Positions 8,809-16,523 of a DNA stretch of 64,000 nucleotides are shown piece after piece. Made by a program: the position numbers and the translations under genes. Source of the DNA: Stutzerimonas sp. S1 (GTDB lineage Bacteria; Pseudomonadota; Gammaproteobacteria; Pseudomonadales; Pseudomonadaceae); assembly GCF_025966695.1 (NCBI RefSeq), contig NZ_JAOEIY010000004.1, forward strand, positions 253,706 through 317,705, read 5' to 3'. The notes under the pieces were generated by a model, which saw nothing but the letters and a program-made list of their open reading frames with translations, had not been told where the DNA came from and ran no database searches. Every line of letters starts with the position of its first letter. Within the stretch, counting starts at the first letter, position 1.

Positions 8809-8847
8809 AAAAAAAGCTGCCCCGCATCATTGCGGGGCAGCTTTTTT
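8809..8847. terminator. Bidirectional rho-independent terminator
   Basis: An A-tract (8809-8815) is followed by GCTGCCCCGCA (8816-8826), loop TCAT, TGCGGGGCAGC (8831-8841) and six Ts. The stem has 11 perfect pairs, with A and T tracts on both sides. It ends the DUF3597 transcript and could also stop transcription from the right. Confidence 0.9.
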
Positions 8848-8880
8848 GGCGCGCCGAGCAGGCGCATAGAACAGTGAGTG

Positions 8881-8919
8881 ATCCGCTTACCGGCCGCAGT
8901 CGCGGTCCGGGAAGCGGAT
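8881..8919 (-). terminator. Imperfect inverted repeat after the HPF/RaiA gene
   Basis: ATCCGCTT (8881-8888) pairs with AAGCGGAT (8912-8919), and CCGG blocks pair further in. Together they form a long imperfect stem starting 8 bases beyond the minus-strand stop at 8928. There is no clear T-tract, so termination is possible but not certain. Confidence 0.4.
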
Positions 8920-8927
8920 AGGCTTGG

Positions 8928-9338
8928 TTATGAGCTACGCAGCTGTTCGTCGGCCAGGAAGTCCTCTTCCAGCAGCGCATCCTGCACACCGCTGCCACCG
9001 GCTACCTGCGCCTGCGCTACGGAACGCTTGCTGCGCAGCTTGCCGAACTGATGGCTCAACGCATTACCGAGCTTGTCGATGGCGCCGTCGATGGCCAGCT
9101 CCAGAGATTCGGCCTTGTGGGTCACGGAAATTGGCTGCTGGCCCTTTGGCCGGGCTTCGATCTGGCAGCGCTTGTCCTGAGCGCCGGCTTTTTCACCATT
9201 TTCGTCATTGAGGTGCACGACGATCCGGGTCAGTTCGTCGTCGAAACGCTCCAGCTTGCTGGCGACACTGGCACTGACCCAGTCGACTAACCGAGCACTG
9301 CCTTCGATGTGGTTATCGCTATGAACCTGGATTTGCAT
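8928..9338 (-). CDS. HPF/RaiA-family ribosome-associated protein
   Basis: This 136-residue protein starts MQIQVHSDNHI and has the beta-alpha-beta-beta-beta-alpha layout of the S30AE/HPF family over residues 1-100. The clearest segments are RIVVHLNDENGEK and SLELAIDGAIDKLGNAL. The C-terminal 35 residues are acidic and polar. Family members bind the 30S decoding site and cause hibernation or inactivation of ribosomes. It lacks the long C-terminal dimerisation domain of long-form HPF. It is monocistronic and is distinct from the hpf usually found beside rpoN. Confidence 0.8.
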   Translation of the reverse strand: MQIQVHSDNHIEGSARLVDWVSASVASKLERFDDELTRIVVHLNDENGEKAGAQDKRCQIEARPKGQQPISVTHKAESLELAIDGAIDKLGNALSHQFGKLRSKRSVAQAQVAGGSGVQDALLEEDFLADEQLRSS

Positions 9339-9596
9339 ACGTCGTCCTTACTTCCGCTTCGTGAACGCCATCTTTGGGAATGGCTTGAGACAAGCTATGC
9401 CACCGTTGCCGATATTAAGCAACGGGGAAAATCGACACAGCCGTGAGAAAACGTCGCGTCGCGACCGCACAACCGAACGGATTCGACACTCGATGCAGGC
9501 AGATGTCCGCCAATGCCAACCGATCGCCGCCACGACTCAAAACGGCGGGCCGCACTGAAATAGCTGCCCGCCATATCGAATCTTCGAAACTTCCTT

Positions 9597-9857
9597 TCAA
9601 GCCGCTTCGGGAAAAAGGCTTCGGCCGTGATCAAGACATTGATCCACCAGCCATTTTCCGTGAGCGATGGACAGTCGTTGCGCCTTATCCAACTCGGCCA
9701 TGAAGGCATGCTCGACGGGTAACGGCATACGCCGCGTGGTATGACCGGCCGGATCGCTGATCCGACAGCCGCCGGCCCAGGGGGTTGGTGACCCCGGATA
9801 CTCCATCACCTCGGCGATGATGTCGTAGCCACGGTAGGTGCATTGCATCGTGCTCAT
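9597..9857 (-). CDS. Conserved small hypothetical protein
   Basis: This 86-residue protein has no signal peptide and no membrane segment. It begins MSTMQCTYRGYDIIAEV, and a GAGG lies 9 bases before the ATG at 9857. The pattern, with YRGYDI, a central DPAGH, and a helical C-terminal half with AELDKAQRLSIAHGKWLVDQ, looks like a folded domain and resembles small pseudomonad proteins of unknown function. I cannot name a family with confidence. It stands alone; 186 bases separate it from the gene at 10045. Confidence 0.6.
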   Translation of the reverse strand: MSTMQCTYRGYDIIAEVMEYPGSPTPWAGGCRISDPAGHTTRRMPLPVEHAFMAELDKAQRLSIAHGKWLVDQCLDHGRSLFPEAA

Positions 9858-9979
9858 GATCGGTACCTCGCAGTCTCGAAGGCATCCATCAGGACGGTAC
9901 GACAGTTTGCTCCTTCAGCAACAAAGCCCCGTTGGAGTAGCCAAATACCCACCTCCGGCAACAGACAGCAGAGCCTGGC

Positions 9980-10009
9980 CGAGGCGTAGGCCACAGGCTG
10001 CGCGCCTCG
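9980..10009 (-). terminator. Hairpin after the IMPase-family gene
   Basis: CGAGGCG (9980-9986) pairs with CGCCTCG (10003-10009) around a 16-base loop. It lies about 36 bases past the minus-strand stop at 10045. No T-tract is present; a weak candidate. Confidence 0.3.
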
Positions 10010-10044
10010 CCCCGCCAATGCAATGCGCGACCGACGAATTGCGT

Positions 10045-10869
10045 TCAGCCGTCCAGTGACGGGCCAATCAACGCCGCCAGCTGGTCGTAGACGCCTGGGC
10101 AGGCCACCAGATAGGGATTGCCGTCGAGCAGGCCATCGTTGCGGAAGAAATCATTGACCCGCCCGCCGGCTTCCCGCACCAGCACCAAACCCGCCAGACA
10201 ATCCCAACTCTTGAGCTGGGTCTCGTAATAGCCGATCAGCCGGCCGGCGGCTACATAAGCGGTCATCAGCGCTCCGGAACCGTTGCGGATGAACATTCCG
10301 CCCTCGCCGAGGAGCTGCTGCAGGAAGGGAATGAAATGCTCCTTGCCGCGCGGATGAAAGGTGCCGGTTCCGGTCAAACCCTCGCGTACATGCTGCGCGG
10401 CACTGACCGTGAGCGGCGTGTCGTTAACGAAGGCACCCCGGCCCAGGCAGCCATGAAACAGCTCATCGTGGTTCGGATCGGCGATCGCGCCCAGGTGCGG
10501 CTCGCCATCGATCAGCAGACCGACCGAAACACACCAGTTGTGCAGACCATTGACGAAGCAGGCGGTGCCGTCGATGGGATCTATGACCCAGACGCAGCGT
10601 GCCCCAAGATGCGACGAGCCACTCTCCTCGCCAAGAAAGCCGTCTTCGGGGAAACGTGCAGTCAGTTCGGCGCGAATGAATTCCTCGATCTGCTTGTCGG
10701 CAATGCTGACCACGTCCTGTCGGTCACTGCCCTTGTGTTCTACCGTCAGATCGTTGCGCCGCCGATAGAAATCCATCCCCAGCTGCGCCGCCTGCTGTGC
10801 CACGCTTTTTGCCCAGGTGTAACGCGCCTCGATATCGAGGTCGGTGGCAGGGCTCTGCAAAGGGGTCAT
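10045..10869 (-). CDS. Inositol monophosphatase-family phosphatase
   Basis: This 274-residue enzyme of the magnesium-dependent IMPase superfamily has the metal-binding set GEESG (80-84), WVIDPIDGT (94-102; Asp97, Asp100) and WDCLAG (222-227; Asp223). The family includes inositol monophosphatase, fructose-1,6-bisphosphatase and CysQ; the sequence does not settle the substrate. A different gene of the family, suhB, is the usual inositol phosphatase of pseudomonads, so this is an additional member. The ATG at 10869 has AAGGA upstream; a TTG at 10890 is also in frame. It stands alone, divergent from the SatD-like gene. Confidence 0.8.
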   Translation of the reverse strand: MTPLQSPATDLDIEARYTWAKSVAQQAAQLGMDFYRRRNDLTVEHKGSDRQDVVSIADKQIEEFIRAELTARFPEDGFLGEESGSSHLGARCVWVIDPIDGTACFVNGLHNWCVSVGLLIDGEPHLGAIADPNHDELFHGCLGRGAFVNDTPLTVSAAQHVREGLTGTGTFHPRGKEHFIPFLQQLLGEGGMFIRNGSGALMTAYVAAGRLIGYYETQLKSWDCLAGLVLVREAGGRVNDFFRNDGLLDGNPYLVACPGVYDQLAALIGPSLDG

Positions 10870-10975
10870 CACGCAATCCTTGTTCGGCAAACCAAAAGTG
10901 GCAGGCTGCGAATTCTAATGAGAGCTACGGCCTGGGCATACCGCCGTTGAGCCTTGAATGGCGCTCGCCAGATGT

Positions 10976-11047
10976 AGCCTATAAAAGCAACTTTTGCTTT
11001 AGTAGCCCAATAAGGCTACTTTTCAACAGGTAGCTTATTTGCACTAC
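10976..11047 (+). promoter_or_regulatory. Three 28-bp-spaced repeats with adjoining dyads upstream of satD
   Basis: AGCC/AGCT motifs begin at 10976, 11004 and 11032, exactly 28 bases apart; the first two units also share ACTTTT at the same offset. Three dyads fill the region: AAAGCAA-ctt-TTGCTTT (10984-11000), directly abutting AGTAGCC-caataa-GGCTACT (11001-11020), and GTAG-N10-CTAC (11030-11047). The last reaches the ribosome-binding site of the gene at 11058. I infer an operator array, perhaps for the helix-turn-helix of that gene's own product. Confidence 0.55.
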
Positions 11048-11057
11048 GGAGCGAATC

Positions 11058-11678
11058 GTGAAACCAATGGCTGTGCTGACCGGAGACCTCATCGACTCTC
11101 GTTCGATGCACGACACTGCAGCGTTCATTGCGCACCTCAAAGCCCTGCTCGGCGAGCTCGGCATACGCTATGGCGCGCAGGTCGAGACCTTTCGCGGCGA
11201 TGGCTTCCAGCTGGTCATGCCGCACGCACAGGACGCCTTCGACTGCGCGGTCGCGATACGCGCCGGCCTGATTGCAGCGAGCCCGTCCGGCGAACGCTGG
11301 GACGCGAGAATTGCCCTGGGCCTCGGCCACTCCGCCGCCGCGGACCAGCCCTACGGCGAAGCCTTCGTGCTCTCCGGCAAGGGCCTGGACGGCATGAAGA
11401 AGGAGACGTTCTGCGTGTTCAGCAACGAGGCCTCGCTGCTTCGCTGCATCGAGCTGCCGACGGCCTTCCTCGCTGCACTGATCGACCGTTGGACGCCTGT
11501 GGAGGCGCAGACCTATTTCCTGCACCTGACCGAGCGCCGGGATCAGCAAGCCATCGCCGAACAACTGGGCAAATCGCGCGTGACGGTGACCAAAGCCCTG
11601 CAACGCGCCGACGCCCGCTTGGTGGACCGCTATCTGGCAACCATGCGCACCTGGATCGAGGAGCTGCAGGATGACTGA
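11058..11678 (+). CDS. SatD-family protein: cyclase-like N-terminus plus C-terminal HTH
   Basis: This 206-residue protein resembles the SatD family, named from a streptococcal acid-tolerance locus. The GTG start at 11058 has GGAG 6 bases upstream. The N-terminal 120 residues carry TGDLIDSR (Asp10) and ETFRGDGFQLVM (Asp48), spaced like the two metal-binding strands of class III nucleotide cyclases. They are followed by DAFDCAVAIRAGL, much like the helix after that motif in cyclases. Residues about 158-190 (QQAIAEQLGKSRVTVTKALQ) form a helix-turn-helix. The stop overlaps the next gene by 8 bases. A ligand-sensing or nucleotide-binding regulator is my inference; enzymatic activity is not shown. 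Confidence 0.7.
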   Translation: MKPMAVLTGDLIDSRSMHDTAAFIAHLKALLGELGIRYGAQVETFRGDGFQLVMPHAQDAFDCAVAIRAGLIAASPSGERWDARIALGLGHSAAADQPYGEAFVLSGKGLDGMKKETFCVFSNEASLLRCIELPTAFLAALIDRWTPVEAQTYFLHLTERRDQQAIAEQLGKSRVTVTKALQRADARLVDRYLATMRTWIEELQDD

Positions 11679-12405
11679 TTCGGCAACCCTGCTGCTGACG
11701 CTGCTGCTCGGCCATGTCGCAGTGGATTTCCTCCTGCCGCTGCGCCAGCGGGTTCGCATGGGCGCAGCGGCCTGGCGTAGCCCGCCGCTATACGCCTTGG
11801 CACTAGGCCAAGGGCTTATGGTGCTGGCGATATTCGGCGTGCTGCGCAGTGATCTGGCGTTGGCTTGTAGCGCTGCGCTGACCTTGGCACTGGCCCGCCT
11901 ACTGACGGCCGCCTGGGCCGCGAGTCACGCGCGGCGTTCGGCGGCCACACTGCTGTTGGAGCACGCCGTACAGTCGCTGCTGATCCTGGCGTTCTGGTTG
12001 TCCGGCGAACATCTGTGGCCGTTGCTACCCGACTACCTGCAGGCACAGGCCAGCCCCCGACACCTGTCGATTCTGCTGGCCTACCTGGTGGTGTTCAGGC
12101 CGGCCTCGGCGCTGATCGGCGCCCTGCTCAAGCCCTGGCAGGAGCGCATCGGCACCGACGACTCGCTGGTCAACGGCGGCGCCTTCGTCGGCTATCTGGA
12201 GCGCGGGCTGATTCTGACCTTCGTCCTGCTCGGTCAGTGGCAGGCCATCGGCTTTCTGCTGACGGCCAAGAGCATCCTGCGCTTCAACGAACTCAAGGGA
12301 CGCAACAACCGCCAGCGCAGCGAATACGTGCTGCTCGGCACCTTGCTGAGTTTCTCGCTGAGCATCGCGCTGGGGCTGGCGGTCGACCTCACGCAGAGCA
12401 CGTGA
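11671..12405 (+). CDS. DUF3307 membrane protein paired with SatD
   Basis: This 244-residue hydrophobic protein has about six to seven membrane segments. The start matches DUF3307 (LLLGHVAVDFLLPL, about residues 12-25), and the polar RFNELKGRNNRQRSEYVLLG region (about 207-226) is a family hallmark. The ATG lies 8 bases inside the end of the SatD-like gene, so the two are translationally coupled and probably act together. DUF3307 proteins often sit next to SatD. The function is unknown; a small-molecule transporter or membrane signalling partner is possible. Confidence 0.8.
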   Translation: MTDSATLLLTLLLGHVAVDFLLPLRQRVRMGAAAWRSPPLYALALGQGLMVLAIFGVLRSDLALACSAALTLALARLLTAAWAASHARRSAATLLLEHAVQSLLILAFWLSGEHLWPLLPDYLQAQASPRHLSILLAYLVVFRPASALIGALLKPWQERIGTDDSLVNGGAFVGYLERGLILTFVLLGQWQAIGFLLTAKSILRFNELKGRNNRQRSEYVLLGTLLSFSLSIALGLAVDLTQST

Positions 12406-12425
12406 GCGTCGACCGGGCGCTGTGA

Positions 12426-12671
12426 TTACGGTGCAGGGTGTTCGTGCAGCCGCACATTGAGTTCATCGACGATCGGTGCCCACTCGGCATCTTCCAGCAG
12501 TTCACCCTTGAGAAAGGCGGCCTGCGATTCGTTCCAGAACGGAGCTTCCGAAACCTTCACTTCGTTGGGCAATGGCGCATGGCTGGCGATGAAGGCATCG
12601 ATACTGGCCGGGTCGGAAGGCAAACCCAGCTGTTCGAACAGGGTACCCAGGTCTTTGTTAGGCAGTTCCAT
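12426..12671 (-). CDS. DUF2789 protein
   Basis: This 81-residue acidic cytoplasmic protein matches the DUF2789 family in length and pattern: LGTLFEQLGLPSDPASIDAF near the N-terminus and FWNESQAAFLKGELLEDAEW in the middle. No function is established. GAGAG lies before the ATG. It converges on the DUF3307 gene with 20 bases between and is followed upstream by 159 bases with nothing recognisable, then the ammonium transporter gene on the same strand. Confidence 0.85.
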   Translation of the reverse strand: MELPNKDLGTLFEQLGLPSDPASIDAFIASHAPLPNEVKVSEAPFWNESQAAFLKGELLEDAEWAPIVDELNVRLHEHPAP

Positions 12672-12830
12672 ACGTCTCTCCTACGGCTAGGTTCGGGCCA
12701 GGCGCGTACTTCACGTGCCCAGCTGTTGAAGGTAAGAGGCCCTCAGGCCAGACGCAGTTCCACAATGACCCGCATGCGCGCCCGAACGCGACGCGCAGCG
12801 ACTGCCTCGGGTGCTCCAGTGGCTTCCGAC

Positions 12831-14039
12831 TCAGTCGTGGCTGAGCGCACCGATACGATGGATCGAGAGGTCAGCGCCGTTGTACTCGTCCTCCTGGCTC
12901 AAGCGGATGCCCAGCACTGCCCTGAGCAGGCCGTACACTGCAAAACCGCCCAGCAGTGCCACCAGCATGCCGAGGCCGGTACCGATCAACTGGCTGGCCA
13001 GACTGACACCGCCCAGGCCGCCCAGCGCCGTTTGACCGAAGATGCCGCAGGCCAGGCCGCCCCAGACGCCGCACAGCCCGTGCAGCGGCCAGACACCCAG
13101 CACGTCGTCGACCTTCCATTTGTTCTGCGTGGCAGTGAACGCCCAGACGAACAGGGCCCCGGCCAGCGCGCCGGTAACGAGCGCACCAACGGGGTGCATC
13201 AGATCGGAACCGGCGCAGATAGCCACCAGACCGGCCAACGGTCCGTTATGCAGGAAGCCCGGATCGTTGCGTCCCACCGCCCACGCGGCGATCGTGCCGC
13301 CGACCATCGCCATCAGCGAATTGACGGCCACCAGGCCGCTGATGCCGGCGACGGTCTGCGCGCTCATCACGTTGAAACCGAACCAGCCGACGATGAGAAT
13401 CCACGAACCCAGCGCGAGAAACGGAATGTTCGACGGCGCAAAAGCAACCAGGCGACCTTCGCGATACCGGCCATTGCGCCGTCCCAGCAGTACCACCGCA
13501 CCGAAGGCCAGCCAGCCGCCCATCGCATGCACCACGACGGAGCCGGCGAAATCATGAAACGCCGCACTGAACTGGTGCTCCAGCCAGGCCTGGAAACCCA
13601 GGTTTCCGTTCCAGATCAATCCTTCGAAGAAGGGATAGATGAATGCCACGATCAGCGCCGTCGCGCACAGTTGCGGGCCGAACTTGGCACGTTCGGCGAT
13701 ACCGCCGGAGATGATCGCCGGGATCGCCGCGGCGAATGTCAGCAGGAAAAAGAACTTCACCAATGCGTAACCGTGATCGGCCACCAGTTGCTCGGCAGGC
13801 TGCATGAACGTCATGCCGTAGGCAATCCAATAACCGACGAAGAAGTACGCCAGCGCGGACACCGCAAAGTCGCTGATGATCTTCGACAGAGCGTTGACCT
13901 GATTCTTCAGCCGCACCGTGCCGACTTCGAGGAAGGCGAAACCGGCGTGCATCGCCAGCACCATCACCGCCCCCATCAGGAGAAAAAGTGTGTTCGCGCC
14001 GTGGATCAGAGTTTCCACCGCGCTGTTCAGGTTTTCCAT
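12831..14039 (-). CDS. amt: Ammonium transporter, Amt family
   Basis: This 402-residue Amt/MEP/Rh channel has 11 membrane segments. The two pore histidines are His171 (in VVVHAMGGW) and His320 (in WPLHGLCGVWGG). SGGIAERAKF (about 111-120) is also diagnostic. I chose the ATG at 14039, giving a start in MENLNSAVE typical of the pseudomonad protein; extension upstream to 14141 adds basic residues of no family likeness. No signal peptide is evident, unlike E. coli AmtB. There is no glnK beside it, so it is probably not the glnK-amtB locus; PII regulation cannot be inferred from context. Confidence 0.92.
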   Translation of the reverse strand: MENLNSAVETLIHGANTLFLLMGAVMVLAMHAGFAFLEVGTVRLKNQVNALSKIISDFAVSALAYFFVGYWIAYGMTFMQPAEQLVADHGYALVKFFFLLTFAAAIPAIISGGIAERAKFGPQLCATALIVAFIYPFFEGLIWNGNLGFQAWLEHQFSAAFHDFAGSVVVHAMGGWLAFGAVVLLGRRNGRYREGRLVAFAPSNIPFLALGSWILIVGWFGFNVMSAQTVAGISGLVAVNSLMAMVGGTIAAWAVGRNDPGFLHNGPLAGLVAICAGSDLMHPVGALVTGALAGALFVWAFTATQNKWKVDDVLGVWPLHGLCGVWGGLACGIFGQTALGGLGGVSLASQLIGTGLGMLVALLGGFAVYGLLRAVLGIRLSQEDEYNGADLSIHRIGALSHD

Positions 14040-14350
14040 CGATTGCTGACCGCCTTGCCGGTTGGGACGCACCAAAACGGCCAGGTCGCCGAGCCGGCCG
14101 CACCAGGATGCATCACCGACACGGCGCGGTAGGCCGTCCACTTGCAGACGAGGCGGTGCGACGGATTTTCCCTATCCGCCCTTTTGGTCTTTTATTTCAA
14201 AAGGTTAGCGCCAAGCCCCGCATTCAACCGTGCGCCATTTGAGGGCTTTCACGCTGACTGCTGCACCAGGGCATAGCAATGCCTGTACCAGCTTGATGAG
14301 AGAAGGCGCCCCGTGCTGTCTCGCGGTGCGCCTCGCTGCAGCACGAAGCG
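14040..14350. other. Intergenic region between amt and dgt
   Basis: These 311 bases hold the amt promoter region (minus strand) and the 3' flank of dgt. I looked for a sigma-54 GG-N10-GC element and found no convincing one. A short dyad, CAGGGCAT-agca-ATGCCTG, is present at about 14267-14285. No gene is supported. Confidence 0.5.
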
Positions 14351-15841
14351 CTACAACGCCGACAGCGCGCGGTATTCGTCCTGGGCGAGTTGATCGGTCA
14401 TGCCGCTGACGAAGTCCTGCAACATTCGGCTACGGCAATAGAATTCCCACAATGCCCAGTCTGCGCAGTCCCGCGGAATATCCTTGAGCGCCTCGTGGTA
14501 GGCCTTGATCAGTTGGTTCGGCAGACGGCGGGCGAGCATTTGCAGATGCGGCTCGCGGCGGCAACTTCCGGCGGCGAGTGCATGAAAGGTGTCAGGAGCA
14601 ACCCGCAGCAGCGGCGCGTAGTCATCAAGCAGCCCCTGGAGAATCCGGTAGCCTTGCAGCTGCAGGGTTTCCACCTCACGGTGGCAAAACACCCGCTCCA
14701 TCGCCACGTCCTTGAAGGTCTGCACGATGGCGTTGGGCAGGCTGTCATCCTCCAGCAGCGCGCGGTCCAGCGTGCCGTGATAGACCGCCTCGATGTTGTC
14801 GATGAACTGCCGAGCGGCATGCTGCACCAATGGGTGGGTCATGGTCACGCGCAGCCAGATAAAGAACTCGCCGGTCTTGTTGATCGGCTCTCTGTCCGCA
14901 CGCTCAAGGGCGTAGTTGACCATGCTGCGGAAGCTGCGTTCAGCCCCCGGTATCGGTGCATCCAGTGCGCCATGCTCGGCGAACTTCGCCAGCAGCAGCT
15001 GCGCCAACTGCTCGATACTGAAAATGCCCTTCTCCACCGAATCCTCGATGTCCGCCAGGCAATAGGCAATGTCGTCGGCCGCTTCCATGATGTACGCAAG
15101 CGGGTGGCGGCTGCCCGATTGCAGGCCGAGCGCCTGCTGAAGCTGCTCGATGAACGGTTGCTCCGAGAGGTAGAAGCCCGGTTTCTTGCCCAGGTAGGCG
15201 CCGGGGCTGCCTGACGGCGGCCGATCGGCATAGGCGGCGCGCACATACTTGAGCAAACCGGCGGTCTGGGTATAGGTGAGGTTCAGCCGCAACAGCGTCA
15301 CGACCAATCGGATCGCCTGCGCATTACCCTCGAACCGCTTGAGATCGGTGAGCATGCGCGCCCGCAGCTCGGCGTCGCCCTGCTCCACAGGCACCACGAC
15401 GGCAAACAGCTCGTCGAGATGGCGTTCGAACCATTCGCCGATGGCGAATTCACCAAAGTGGCCGAACGGCGGATTGCCGATGTCGTGCATCAGACAGGCC
15501 ATCTCCACCAGGCTTTCGAGCGCCCCTTCGAGTCCGTCCAGGCCGTAATCGGCCGCGCGGGCACCGAGCTGCTTGTAGAGGGTACGCACGATGAAGCGGC
15601 CGGTTTGCTGCACCTCAAGCGAGTGCGTCAGGCGGCTGCGTACCGCAGCGTTGCGCTCGAGTGGAAAGACCTGAGTCTTCTGCTGCAGACGCCGCACGGC
15701 TGCGGAATTGATGATGCGTCCGCGATCGCTTTCCAGCTGGTCGATCACTGCGGCCAGGTCGCCGTCGCAAGCCCGGAGGCCGGTTTCGACCTTGCCGTAG
15801 GGCCGCTGGCGGGAGATCTTGTCCTTGAAATTCACCGGCAT
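14351..15841 (-). CDS. dgt: Deoxyguanosine triphosphate triphosphohydrolase (dGTPase)
   Basis: This 496-residue HD-superfamily enzyme hydrolyses dGTP to deoxyguanosine and tripolyphosphate. HD metal ligands are seen at His73 (RSRLTHSLEVQQTGRF) and His119-Asp120 (ACLMHDIGNPPFGHFGE), with a later Asp in AADDIAYCLADIED. The length is close to E. coli Dgt. The N-terminus (FKDKISRQRPYG, then NSAAVRRLQQKTQVFPL) is the usual family opening. I chose the ATG at 15841; a GTG three codons earlier is possible. It is monocistronic. Confidence 0.93.
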   Translation of the reverse strand: MPVNFKDKISRQRPYGKVETGLRACDGDLAAVIDQLESDRGRIINSAAVRRLQQKTQVFPLERNAAVRSRLTHSLEVQQTGRFIVRTLYKQLGARAADYGLDGLEGALESLVEMACLMHDIGNPPFGHFGEFAIGEWFERHLDELFAVVVPVEQGDAELRARMLTDLKRFEGNAQAIRLVVTLLRLNLTYTQTAGLLKYVRAAYADRPPSGSPGAYLGKKPGFYLSEQPFIEQLQQALGLQSGSRHPLAYIMEAADDIAYCLADIEDSVEKGIFSIEQLAQLLLAKFAEHGALDAPIPGAERSFRSMVNYALERADREPINKTGEFFIWLRVTMTHPLVQHAARQFIDNIEAVYHGTLDRALLEDDSLPNAIVQTFKDVAMERVFCHREVETLQLQGYRILQGLLDDYAPLLRVAPDTFHALAAGSCRREPHLQMLARRLPNQLIKAYHEALKDIPRDCADWALWEFYCRSRMLQDFVSGMTDQLAQDEYRALSAL

Positions 15842-15964
15842 CTGTCGCACTCGCAGAGGCTAAAGCGCCGAGCCTAACGCGAGCCGCTGCCATAACCAAG
15901 CCACGAGACTGGCACCGACGCGCAGGCTTTACTATGCAGGCGCTTGTATCGACAGGAGGACCTC

Positions 15965-16162
15965 ATGAGCCGAGCAGACTTTCATCAGCAAAACGCCGAA
16001 CGCGCCACGGCCGAGGCGCAGCGCCTTCTCGACCAGCGCGCGGCAATGGGCTCACGCTGGCTGCCCTGGGTGGCCACCGAGCTATACCAGCTCAGCCCAC
16101 CGGAGTTCACCGCCATGGTTCGCCGCGAGCTCGAACGCCTCAACGAAAAGCAGCGCGACTGA
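15965..16162 (+). CDS. Conserved small hypothetical protein
   Basis: This 65-residue charged protein (MSRADFHQQNAERATAEA at the start) is probably helical, with a middle WLPWVATELYQLSPPEF and an Arg/Glu-rich C-terminus. An AGGAGG five bases before the ATG strongly supports translation. There is no signal peptide, membrane segment or named domain. It may be transcribed with the next small gene, 184 bases on. Function unknown. Confidence 0.7.
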   Translation: MSRADFHQQNAERATAEAQRLLDQRAAMGSRWLPWVATELYQLSPPEFTAMVRRELERLNEKQRD

Positions 16163-16346
16163 AACGCAGCCGGAGATGCCGCGGGGCAAAATAGCGCCTT
16201 GTGGGATGAGGGTTGGTCCATACTGCTGAGGCGGGTGCAGAGACCACTGATCGAGCGCCAGGTCGTCTACCCAATCGTGCCTCGGTGTCCCTGCAAAGCC
16301 CGCGAACCCGATGTGCCGCGCCACTTACCGTCGGAGGTGAAACACC

Positions 16347-16478
16347 ATGAGCAAGGGTATGGACACGAAGAAGCAGGCGAAGAAGAAGCCGCTGAAAACT
16401 GCGCAGGAGAAGCGCATGGCCAAGCGCGCCAAGAAGGATGGCCCCACCCTGCTGGGTAGCCACGCCGCGCCCCACTAG
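16347..16478 (+). CDS. 43-residue Lys-rich small protein
   Basis: This is a short, strongly basic protein. It starts MSKGMDTKKQAKKKPLKT, has a second basic block EKRMAKRAKKDG, and ends SHAAPH. GGAGG lies 9 bases before the ATG, and a rho-independent terminator starts 11 bases after the stop, so this is a well-bounded single transcription unit. It resembles small basic proteins annotated as hypothetical in pseudomonads. Nucleic-acid binding is possible from the charge alone. Function unknown. Confidence 0.75.
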   Translation: MSKGMDTKKQAKKKPLKTAQEKRMAKRAKKDGPTLLGSHAAPH

Positions 16479-16488
16479 AGCAGCCTTT

Positions 16489-16515
16489 ACGCCCCGCATC
16501 GCGGGGCGTTTGCTT
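16489..16515 (+). terminator. Rho-independent terminator
   Basis: ACGCCCCGC (16489-16497), loop ATC, GCGGGGCGT (16501-16509), then TTGCTTTC. It ends the transcript of the 43-residue gene and may also serve the convergent eamA gene. Confidence 0.8.
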
Positions 16516-16523
16516 TCTGGCGT

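Noticed and set aside
12438..14132. 564-codon open frame opposite the ammonium transporter gene and DUF2789
   Set aside because: It spans two real genes and the gap between them on the other strand; composition is Gln/Arg/His-rich as expected of a shadow frame.
14040..14350. Possible sigma-54 promoter for the ammonium transporter
   Set aside because: The best candidate on the minus strand (TGGCGCACGGTTGAATGC) lacks the GG-N10-GC spacing.
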